From Hyphomicrobiales bacterium (lineage in GTDB: Bacteria > Pseudomonadota > Alphaproteobacteria > Rhizobiales > Xanthobacteraceae), in NCBI GenBank assembly GCA_003164375.1, contig PLTE01000146.1, positions 1 to 10,226 on the forward strand: a stretch of 10,226 bases of DNA. Reading direction: 5' to 3'. Shown here piece by piece: positions 1 through 6,186 of this stretch. A model generated the notes under the pieces. The model was not told the DNA's origin. It made no database searches and worked only from the letters and a program-made list of their open reading frames with translations. A program made the position numbers and the translations under genes. Position 1 is the first letter of the stretch, and each line of letters opens with the position of its first letter.

Positions 1-133
1 CATGCGGAAAGCGCCCGGCGATGCGCTCGAGGTCGGCAAACACCCGATACCGCCGCTCGTCGTGCAACTGACCGAGCGCGGATGAGAAAAACGACCGATA
101 ATTCACGTCCGGCAGATTCTTGGGATAAGTCAT
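1..133 (-). CDS. hemA: 5-aminolevulinate synthase, N-terminal part (cut by window edge)
   Basis: This is the 5' end of the gene for the PLP enzyme that condenses glycine and succinyl-CoA to 5-aminolevulinate, the first step of heme synthesis by the C4 route of alphaproteobacteria. Forty-four codons are visible and the gene runs off the left edge. The sequence NYRSFFSSALGQLHDERRYR, then VFADLERIAGRFPH, matches the N-terminal signature of alphaproteobacterial ALA synthases from memory ('RYRVFADLER..G.FP'). The ATG at 133-131 gives a nine-residue lead (MTYPKNLPD) before the usual start region. A GTG at codon 10 (106-104) would give the more typical short N-terminus and cannot be excluded. A GGGGA stretch about 12 bases before the ATG is a weak ribosome site. 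The upstream region carries an FNR/FixK-type box, which fits oxygen-responsive hemA control known in Bradyrhizobium and Rhodobacter. Confidence 0.88.
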   Translation of the reverse strand, partial: MTYPKNLPDVNYRSFFSSALGQLHDERRYRVFADLERIAGRFPH

Positions 134-226
134 TGGCAAGCATCCCCGGCAATAGCGTCAGCATTCCAGTCATTTCGGCGCGCTGCCAGAGTAGTTCTAG
201 AGGCGTCCGAGGCCGTCTGTCGAGGA

Positions 227-268
227 CATATAGATGCGGTCTGCCGCCGCGGTATTGATCCCTGTCAA
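227..268 (-). promoter_or_regulatory. FixK/FnrL-type box and -10 element of the hemA promoter
   Basis: TTGATCCCTGTCAA at 255-268 matches the FNR/FixK consensus TTGAT-N4-ATCAA in nine of ten half-site bases. Reading toward hemA, a -10-like TATATG lies at 232-227. The distance from the centre of the box (261.5) to the centre of the hexamer (229.5) is exactly 32 bases, the spacing of a class II FNR/FixK promoter (box at -41.5). This predicts a transcript start near 220 and a leader of about 87 bases before the hemA ATG at 133. The box also lies 15 bases beyond the stop codon of the neighbouring chemoreceptor. The box and spacing are seen directly; activation by FixK or FnrL under low oxygen is inferred from hemA regulation in related bacteria. 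Confidence 0.7.
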
Positions 269-282
269 ATTTACGAAAAGCG

Positions 283-2691
283 CTATTCGCCCACGACCTT
301 ACGCAGGGGCGTAGTCGCCGGTGCGGGGTGGAGCGCAGCGGAACCCGGCCGTTTGAGCCAGGGGCTCCACGGATCCGGGGGCACCAAGCCCTCGGTCACC
401 GAGACCGGCAGGATGCGGCCGTCGTCGCTGATGCGGCCGATCATGACTGGCTTGTAAAGGTGGTGGGTCTTGTCATCCATCCGTACCGAGAAGCCGCTCG
501 GCGCGGTGATACGACGGTCGCCGAGCGCCGCGCGCACCTTGTCGACGTCGGTCGTCCCGGCGGCCTCGACGGCTGCGGCCCAGAGATGAAAGCCGATCCA
601 AGTCGCCTCCATCGGGTCGTTGGTCACGGCGGCGGGTTTGCCGGTGAAGTGGCGCCACTCGGCGATGAACGCGCGGTTCTCCGGCGTCTCGAAGGCGTGC
701 AGATAATTCCACGCCACGAAATGTCCGTCGACCTTGCAGCTCCTGAGCGCGGGAAGCTCGGCCTCGTTGATCGACAACGACATCACCGGAATCTCGGCTG
801 CGGTTACCTCCTGGTTCGCGAGCTCACGGAAGAAATGCACATTGGCGTCGCCTGAGATCGTCGCCACAATCGCGGTGCGGCCGCCGCGGCCGAAGCGACG
901 GATTTCTTCGACCACCGCCCGCCAGTCGGTTTCGCCCAGCGCGGTATAACGCTCGGGGCATTCCGTCACACCTTGGCTCGCCAGATAACCCTTGAGCACG
1001 GCATTGGTGGTGCGCGGATAGATGTAATCGGTTCCGACCAGATAGAATCGGCGAATCCCCTGGCCGCGCAGAAAGTTCACCGCGGGGATCGCCTGCTGCG
1101 GCGGCGTCGCGCCGGTGTAGAAGATGTTGCGCGAGGACTCTTCCCCCTCGTATTGGCTCGGATAGAACAATAGCGCGTTGTCGCGCTCCACGATCGGCAG
1201 CACTTCTTTTCGCGACGCGGAACTCCAGCATCCGAAGATGGCGGCAACTTTGTCCTCGGCGATGAGCTTCTTCGCCAGTTGCGCATAGGCTTTGGGATCG
1301 GAATGCGGATTGACGATGACCGGCTCGAGCGGCCGGCCCAACAGTCCGCCGCGCGCATTCTGCTGCTCGATCATCATCACCAATAATTCTTGCAACGGCC
1401 GCTCGCTCGCGGTCATGGTGCCGGACAGAGAATGGAGAATGCCGATCTTGATCGAGCCGAATTCGAGATCGGAGAAATAGCGCGTCACCGCTTCGACCAG
1501 CCATTGCGACCGACCAAGCAGGTCCTCGGCGGTGGCCAGCACGCCGTTGCCCGCCTCCTCGACGCTTGAAGCGATGGTGGAAATCTCCGGCAGAACGCCG
1601 GCAACGGTGTCGGCAACCTGTTCGGCGCGGTTGCCGATGCGGTTGATCTCCTTGGCCTGGTGATCGAGGATGCCGGTCAATTGCCGGTTGGCGTTGCTCA
1701 TGATCGTCACGCTCGACGACACGCCGGAGATCGCCGCGACGGTTTCGGTCACCGCGTGCTGGATATCGTGAACCTGCGCGCTGATCTCGCCGGTGGCTTT
1801 CGCGGTCTGCTGCGCCAGCGTTTTGACCTCGGAGGCGACGACGGCGAAGCCGCGGCCGGCGGCACCGGCGCGCGCGGCTTCGATGGTGGCATTGAGCGCA
1901 AGCAGCGAGGTCTGCGACGCGATCGCCTCGATCAGCTTGACCACGGCGCCGATCCTTTCGGCGGCGGCGGCGAGGCTGCGCACCGTAAAGTCGGTATGGC
2001 CGAGATCGGCGATGGTGCGCTCGGTGGCCTCCTTAGCGGCCGCCGCCTCGTTCGTGCACTGTACGATCAAAGCGAGCAGGCCACGCGCCGCGTCCGCCAT
2101 TGCGCCGACGTCCTGGCTGGCGCAGGTGGCGGCCTCGACCGCGTGTGTCGTGCGCTGCGACATGTCCTTGTTGCGCGCGCCGAGATTGGCGGTGGTGACG
2201 CGGATTTCTTCGCCGGCGGATTGGAAGCTGCCGGTGAGTTCTTCGATGGTGCCGCGGAAGCGTTGGGTGAAGAAACCGCGGCTGGCATGACGCAGCCGGG
2301 TCTCGGCCTCGCGGCTGCGATGATCGACCCCCAGCGCGTCGGCGTCGATAAGCGCCTGCCGCATGGTCTCGGCTGCGACCGCGCCGGCGGCGAGCGCGCC
2401 GCCGCCGATCCGTGCCGGTAGCGCCGCATAGCGGTCGCCGCCGGCGATTTGGGCGATCGGCACGACGACGGCGCGCAGCGTCCGTTCGCACCACCACGCT
2501 GCCGCTGCCGCGCCGACAAGCGCCACCGCGAGTCCGAAAACGAGGCTGCCGGTGCCCCAGGTCGCCAGCACGGCGATAACGCAAGCGAACATCGGCGGCA
2601 GCGCGATCCAGGCCGGCAGCGGGTTTTTGTGAAGATCGGCTGCCATTGTCGGCTTAATGTCGGAGGCTTTTCGAAAATTCCTGGAGAACAT
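283..2691 (-). CDS. Chemoreceptor with C-terminal UrtA/AmiC-like urea/amide-binding domain
   Basis: This 802-residue protein fuses a methyl-accepting signalling domain to a periplasmic-binding-protein fold. Two hydrophobic segments (about 29-45 and 49-67) form a membrane hairpin with almost no periplasmic loop. A HAMP-like stretch (about 72-115) and long coiled-coil helices follow. The MCP hairpin tip lies at about 245-292 (IASQTSLLALNATIEAARAG, then GRGFAVVASEVKTLA), where it should dock CheA/CheW. From about 413 to 780 comes a full-length UrtA/AmiC/FmdD-type domain. Its landmarks are GCWSSASRKEVLPI (488-500), LLFYPSQYEGEESS (507-520), NIFYTGATP, NDPMEATWIGFHLWAAAVEA (691-710) and a DPWSPW end. 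No membrane segment separates the modules, so the binding domain should be cytoplasmic, as AmiC is. Small departures from the tip consensus are Ser262 for Asn and Ala278 where Glu is usual. No Shine-Dalgarno precedes the ATG at 2691; Met16 is an alternative start. The ligand (urea or short-chain amides) is inferred from the family. Confidence 0.88.
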   Translation of the reverse strand: MFSRNFRKASDIKPTMAADLHKNPLPAWIALPPMFACVIAVLATWGTGSLVFGLAVALVGAAAAAWWCERTLRAVVVPIAQIAGGDRYAALPARIGGGALAAGAVAAETMRQALIDADALGVDHRSREAETRLRHASRGFFTQRFRGTIEELTGSFQSAGEEIRVTTANLGARNKDMSQRTTHAVEAATCASQDVGAMADAARGLLALIVQCTNEAAAAKEATERTIADLGHTDFTVRSLAAAAERIGAVVKLIEAIASQTSLLALNATIEAARAGAAGRGFAVVASEVKTLAQQTAKATGEISAQVHDIQHAVTETVAAISGVSSSVTIMSNANRQLTGILDHQAKEINRIGNRAEQVADTVAGVLPEISTIASSVEEAGNGVLATAEDLLGRSQWLVEAVTRYFSDLEFGSIKIGILHSLSGTMTASERPLQELLVMMIEQQNARGGLLGRPLEPVIVNPHSDPKAYAQLAKKLIAEDKVAAIFGCWSSASRKEVLPIVERDNALLFYPSQYEGEESSRNIFYTGATPPQQAIPAVNFLRGQGIRRFYLVGTDYIYPRTTNAVLKGYLASQGVTECPERYTALGETDWRAVVEEIRRFGRGGRTAIVATISGDANVHFFRELANQEVTAAEIPVMSLSINEAELPALRSCKVDGHFVAWNYLHAFETPENRAFIAEWRHFTGKPAAVTNDPMEATWIGFHLWAAAVEAAGTTDVDKVRAALGDRRITAPSGFSVRMDDKTHHLYKPVMIGRISDDGRILPVSVTEGLVPPDPWSPWLKRPGSAALHPAPATTPLRKVVGE

Positions 2692-2733
2692 GAGTGAAGT
2701 TGCGCATATTCGATTACCAAAACCTTTCCCAAT

Positions 2734-2746
2734 GCTGCAGTGCAGC
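2734..2746. promoter_or_regulatory. Short perfect inverted repeat upstream of the chemoreceptor gene
   Basis: GCTGCA-G-TGCAGC is a perfect dyad 42 bases upstream of the ATG at 2691. It could be an operator for the fusion chemoreceptor gene, but the arms are only six bases and no second copy was seen, so chance is a fair alternative. Confidence 0.22.
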
Positions 2747-2849
2747 GCATCAATTGTTGGCAGCTCGCTTAAAATCTATGCGCGTCATGGGAGCGGCGCA
2801 CCCGGGATCAACAAGACATAACTAAAACCGAAAAGAGCATAACAAAAAA

Positions 2850-2957
2850 ATGTCAGAAATCACCGCCAGCTTCGAACCCGGCTCCGCCAAACTCTTCGCC
2901 GAGCAAATCCTCGGCGCCGACGAAGGCTGCGATTTCAAATTTCTGATGCCGCAGTGA
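2850..2957 (+). pseudogene. 35-codon ORF; candidate 3' remnant of an IlvD/Edd-family dehydratase
   Basis: An ATG-to-TGA frame encodes a 35-residue peptide ending AKLFAEQILGADEGCDFKFL, then MPQ. About three quarters of its third codon positions are G or C, in keeping with genuine coding sequence here. The tail resembles, from memory, the C-terminus of sugar-acid dehydratases of the IlvD/Edd family ('RGYgkLfaehvlqADeGcDFdFL'), so I read it as a surviving gene end with its native stop. The first codons (MSEITASF) and the A-rich leader do not look like that family, and an in-frame TAA at 2823 closes the frame upstream. The alternative is a real small protein, with only a weak AAGAG about 13 bases before the ATG. 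A second IlvD-like fragment lies at 7049-7153 on the same strand. The family link is a moderate-confidence recollection. Confidence 0.45.
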
Positions 2958-2978
2958 TTCATGAATGCCGCGTCATAG

Positions 2979-4328
2979 CTAGGCTACCGCCGCGAGCTTG
3001 GCGGGCGTTGTGTCAGAAGCCCGCGAGCTCTTGGGTAAGACCAGTCGGGCGCGCAGGCCACGTGGTTGGGCGTCATGCAATTCTAGACGCCCGCGATGGG
3101 CTTCGATGATGCTGCGTGCGATCGACAGGCCGAGGCCAAAACCGCCATATTCGCCGAGATTGCGGGTCGTATCGCCGCGATAGAACGGCTCGATGACTTT
3201 TGGCCGGTCGGCAATGCTAATGCCCGGTCCGTCGTCCTCGACGTCGATAAAAACCTCATCGGCGTTCTCGATCACGCGCACTGAAACCGAGATCCCGTAA
3301 CGCAGCCCATTGTCCACGAGATTGGCGATTGCCCGCGTGAGCTGATCGGGGTCGCAGTCGACCTGAAGGTGCGGTGGGCCCTGGACGTTGATTTCGCATC
3401 CGATATCCCCGAAATCATCGCATAAGGCCTGTACGATGCTCGGTAGATCAGCAGGCATATGCTGCTTCCTGACGGTCAATTCGCGCAGGAACGACAAGGC
3501 CGCGTGCACCATTTGCTGCATGACGTCGAGATCGCGGATGACTTGGCGGCGCAACGGCTCCTGCTCGATATCCTCCGCGCGCAGGCGCAACCTCGTGATC
3601 GGCGTCCGTAGATCGTGACCGACCGCGGCGAGCATACGGGTACGGTCATCGACCACCGAGCGGACGCGTTCGCGCATCTCGTTCAGGGCCCCCGCGAGCC
3701 GGCGGATTTCGATCGGACCGCGATCGTTCAGCGGTACGTCGGAGCGGTCGACCAAAAACCGTTCCGCGGCGTCGGCGAAGTGGGCAAGCGGGGCAGTCAA
3801 GGCCCGCGCCACCCACAGGAATAACAGAGTCAAGACGACGGCCAGAAACATGACCGTGCCGATCAGCATCGGCTTGTTATTGGGAGGCGGCGACAATTCA
3901 GCCGCTATGGTTTCGCCATCCGGCAGCTTTACGGCGATCCTGGGCCGTTCGCGCGGTTCCTGGGGACGAACGGGGATGACAGTAAAACGATTGCCGAGCT
4001 CGGTCTGCAGATGGCGCGTCAACCAGTTGTCCTGTGTCCCAACGGCCGGCGGCGGTGGCGCACTCATCTCCGATAATCCGGGCAGACTCCGGCGGGCGAG
4101 GCGCATGACATCGGCGCGCGCCGGGGCACCGGGGGTGACGTCGAGCAGCCTCGCAACGAAGGCGAGTTGCGCCAAAACGCCTCTGGCATCGGCCGCGGCG
4201 GTTGGCGGCGTTTGCAACAGGAACACTGCGGTGGTGACCGCATTGGCGATTGCGAGCGATGCAACGATCAACCCGGCGATCTGGCTGCCGATGCGGCTGG
4301 GGATAAGATTGTGAAGGAATCCGCTCAT
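2979..4328 (-). CDS. Membrane sensor histidine kinase (EnvZ/CpxA-like architecture)
   Basis: This 449-residue kinase senses an envelope signal and phosphorylates the response regulator encoded just upstream. Membrane segment 1 is at about 16-38, a periplasmic region of roughly 115 residues follows, and segment 2 is at about 154-173. A HAMP linker (about 174-226) leads to the dimerisation helix with the phospho-acceptor His238 in GHDLRTPITRLRLRAE. The ATP-binding domain shows the N box NLVDNGLRYG (336-345), G1 box DDGPGI (365-370) and G2 box GFGLGLSIA (396-404). All key catalytic motifs are intact. The periplasmic domain has no family I recognise and includes a proline run (PPPP at 91-94). Its ATG overlaps the regulator's TGA by four bases (ATGA, 4328-4325), indicating translational coupling. 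The signal is unknown; the divergent Spy/CpxP-like gene suggests envelope or protein-folding stress. Confidence 0.92.
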   Translation of the reverse strand: MSGFLHNLIPSRIGSQIAGLIVASLAIANAVTTAVFLLQTPPTAAADARGVLAQLAFVARLLDVTPGAPARADVMRLARRSLPGLSEMSAPPPPAVGTQDNWLTRHLQTELGNRFTVIPVRPQEPRERPRIAVKLPDGETIAAELSPPPNNKPMLIGTVMFLAVVLTLLFLWVARALTAPLAHFADAAERFLVDRSDVPLNDRGPIEIRRLAGALNEMRERVRSVVDDRTRMLAAVGHDLRTPITRLRLRAEDIEQEPLRRQVIRDLDVMQQMVHAALSFLRELTVRKQHMPADLPSIVQALCDDFGDIGCEINVQGPPHLQVDCDPDQLTRAIANLVDNGLRYGISVSVRVIENADEVFIDVEDDGPGISIADRPKVIEPFYRGDTTRNLGEYGGFGLGLSIARSIIEAHRGRLELHDAQPRGLRARLVLPKSSRASDTTPAKLAAVA

Positions 4329-5074
4329 TCTGAGTGAACCTCCGGCGAAAACAGATACCCGCCGGATCGGATGGTCTGGATAAGCAACGGCTCACGCGGA
4401 TCCATTTCCATCTTTTGCCGCAGCCGGCTGACCAGGACGTCAATGCTGCGGTCGAACGGGCCCGAGGCGCGGCCCTGGGTGAGATCAATCAATTGGTCGC
4501 GCGACAGCACTCGCCGCGGGCGTTGGCAGAACGCCAGCAGCAAGGCGAACTCCGCGCCCGTCAAGGCGACCCGCGCACCATCCGGATTATGCAACTGGCG
4601 TACATGCGGATCGAGACGCCAGCCTTCAAAGATCAGTGGCGCACTGTCTTGCATGGGCTTGCGCTCGGCCGCGCCGCGACGCAGCACGGCGCGACTGCGC
4701 GCCAGCAATTCGCGCGGGTTGAACGGCTTGGTGACGTAGTCGTCCGCGCCGATTTCCAGGCCAACGATCCGATCGATCTCCTCGCCCTTGGCGGTGAGCA
4801 TGATCACGGGCAAATCGGAATTCGCGCGTAGCCGCCGGCAAATGCTCAGACCGTCTTCGCCGGGCAACATGACGTCGAGAACGACGAGGTCAATTCTGCC
4901 GTTCTTAAGGGACTCATCCATTTCGCGGGCATTGGCGGCCGTGGTGACGCGGAAGTCGTTGGCGCGCAGGAAACGCGAGACCAGCGCGCTGATCTCGCTA
5001 TCATCTTCCACTAGCAGCACATGAGCGAGGCTATGGGCGGGTATATGAGCGGAATTTTTCATGCCGATCGGCAT
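4325..5074 (-). CDS. OmpR/PhoB-family response regulator
   Basis: This is a 249-residue transcription regulator. The receiver domain (about 18-132) has the acidic pocket E23-D24-D25, phospho-acceptor Asp67 in VVLDVMLPGEDG, switch Thr94 in MLTAKGEE and Lys116 in TKPFNPREL. A winged-helix DNA-binding domain follows (about 147-244), with LTGAEFALLLAF, RSIDVLVSRLRQKME and IRSGGYLF as hallmarks. It heads a two-gene unit with the kinase that overlaps its stop codon. The ATG at 5074 is preceded by GGGAA about eight bases away; Met5 at 5062 is a second possible start, but has no better ribosome site. Codons 1-5 fall inside a perfect 14-base palindrome. The divergent promoter region it shares with the Spy-like gene is the natural place to look for its binding sites. 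Function as partner of the adjacent kinase is inferred from the overlap. Confidence 0.93.
   Translation of the reverse strand: MPIGMKNSAHIPAHSLAHVLLVEDDSEISALVSRFLRANDFRVTTAANAREMDESLKNGRIDLVVLDVMLPGEDGLSICRRLRANSDLPVIMLTAKGEEIDRIVGLEIGADDYVTKPFNPRELLARSRAVLRRGAAERKPMQDSAPLIFEGWRLDPHVRQLHNPDGARVALTGAEFALLLAFCQRPRRVLSRDQLIDLTQGRASGPFDRSIDVLVSRLRQKMEMDPREPLLIQTIRSGGYLFSPEVHSE
5061..5074. promoter_or_regulatory. Perfect 14-base palindrome over the regulator start codon
   Basis: ATGCCGATCGGCAT is perfectly self-complementary and begins exactly at the regulator's first ATG, so that both Met1 and Met5 arise from the dyad. It could serve as an autoregulatory site, or fold in the mRNA and affect initiation. 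Chance is possible. Confidence 0.3.
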
Positions 5075-5104
5075 AGTCGGATTTCCCGTGTTTGAGGTAG
5101 AAAT

Positions 5105-5110
5105 ATTGTA
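5105..5110 (-). promoter_or_regulatory. Candidate -10 hexamer for the two-component operon
   Basis: On the minus strand TACAAT (5110-5105) matches the -10 consensus TATAAT at five of six bases and lies 30 bases before the regulator ATG, leaving a leader of about 24 bases that contains the GGGAA ribosome site. No good -35 hexamer sits 16-18 bases upstream, which would fit an activator-dependent promoter or a wrong call. Confidence 0.33.
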
Positions 5111-5232
5111 TCCAAGTGTTGCTCCGAACTAGGCGAAATCCGGGCACGGCTAATAAACAACGCTGTTTTCGGGGCTAAAGCGCCGCCGCGAACAGAAACA
5201 TTCTTTAAAGCCGCGCAACAAATTTCAAAGGA

Positions 5233-5244
5233 TTTGCCGGCAAA
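5233..5244. promoter_or_regulatory. Palindrome TTTGCCGGCAAA in the divergent promoter region
   Basis: This perfect 12-base dyad lies 95 bases before the Spy-like gene's ATG. Eleven of its bases (TTTGCCGGCAA) recur at 5345-5355, inside codons 3-6 of that gene, 112 bases further on. A repeated dyad between divergent stress genes is a candidate operator. Which regulator would bind it is unknown; OmpR-family proteins more often use direct repeats. Confidence 0.35.
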
Positions 5245-5338
5245 CCGCCTGATCCTGGAGGTCCTCATCCAGACCTTACCGATCCCGACTCTGCCGATAA
5301 TTTGCGACGGGAACTGAAGGTAAATAGGAGGGCTCATC

Positions 5339-6067
5339 ATGAAGTTTGCCGGCAAGATTTTCGTGGTCGCGACGAGTTTCGCATTCATGGCGGCTGCCGC
5401 CGCTGCCGTGCGCACGACAGGCACAATGAGCCACGTGCTGCAGGTCGTTGTGCCCGCAGCGAAGGACCAGGCGCGCGTACCGTTCGATGCCGATCTGGGC
5501 ATCAAGGAGGATTACGGCGCCAATTTCGTTCAATTGGCGCAGCCAACGCCGCCACCGTCCGGACATCCGGGCCCCCTGGATCCGCCGCCTGCACGCGATG
5601 GCGGACCATACGGTGCCGGCCCGGCCTACCACTTCGGCCCTCCGGGGCTGGGGGAGCGACCGTTTGGGACCTTTGCCGGACCGCCGGGGCTATTTGCGGC
5701 TGGCGTGCCGTTCGATGCGATGGCGCCTAATCGACTCGCTTGCGAGGAGGACATTGACGGCCATGCGGCCGTCGCCGGCTATCTCAAGAGCAAATTGAAT
5801 CTCCAGGGATCGCAAAAGGAGGCTTGGCTGAAGATCGAGCAAGCCGTCGATCCGGTGGTAGAGAAGATGCATCAGGCTTGTACGTCGTTGCCGACCGAGC
5901 CGGACGTACGGCCGACATTTCCGGTGATGATTGAACTGGCCGATAAGCAGCTTTCTTTGCGCGCCGAATTTGTGCAGGCGATCAGCGGGCCGGCGGTGGC
6001 GCTGTATGAAATACTTTCACCCGATCAGCGCTCGATTCTCGATAGGCCGCCGCGCCGCCCGTTTTGA
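5339..6067 (+). CDS. Exported Spy/CpxP-like (LTXXQ-type) protein
   Basis: This 242-residue protein has a Sec signal peptide (MKFAGKIFVVATSFAFMAAA, cleavage near 23). A low-complexity proline/glycine-rich stretch (about 69-128: PTPPPSGHPGP, DPPPARDGGPYGAGP, FAGPPGLFA) follows, then a helical C-terminal domain (about 135-236). That domain has the look of Spy/CpxP relatives in Hyphomicrobiales: CEEDIDGHAAVAGYLKSKL, a Q..AW helix (159-163), a Cys135/Cys181 pair and LSPDQRSILD (226-235), a variant of the LTXXQ motif. Family members are periplasmic chaperones or stress adaptors, sometimes linked to metal resistance. The start has a strong ribosome site, AGGAGG at 5326-5331, seven bases before the ATG. 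It is divergent from the response regulator and kinase genes across 264 bases, as cpxP is from cpxRA. The long Pro/Gly segment is an addition to the usual short family domain. The dioxygenase gene follows after 119 bases on the same strand. Confidence 0.72.
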   Translation: MKFAGKIFVVATSFAFMAAAAAAVRTTGTMSHVLQVVVPAAKDQARVPFDADLGIKEDYGANFVQLAQPTPPPSGHPGPLDPPPARDGGPYGAGPAYHFGPPGLGERPFGTFAGPPGLFAAGVPFDAMAPNRLACEEDIDGHAAVAGYLKSKLNLQGSQKEAWLKIEQAVDPVVEKMHQACTSLPTEPDVRPTFPVMIELADKQLSLRAEFVQAISGPAVALYEILSPDQRSILDRPPRRPF

Positions 6068-6186
6068 GCATTGAAGTGTTTCCGTCGGCGCTCGGCCTGA
6101 CCGCAATCCAAGGCAGATATCGGCCCGCCATAGGCACTCGCCCCGATTGTCCGCGTGTGGACAGGAATATGAAGTCAGGAGAAAAG

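Noticed and set aside
328..855. 175-codon plus-strand frame
   Set aside because: It is antisense to the well-conserved urea/amide-binding domain and has no motif of its own.
1660..2421. 253-codon open frame on the plus strand
   Set aside because: It lies opposite the MCP signalling region, whose minus-strand translation carries unmistakable motifs. Its own translation is repetitive Gly/Ala/Arg/Asp text with no motif, as expected antisense to GC-rich coding.
6064..6186. Upstream TTG start that would lengthen the dioxygenase by 41 residues
   Set aside because: The added residues show no conserved feature and would bury the Tat signal internally, while CAGGAG sits just before the ATG at 6187.
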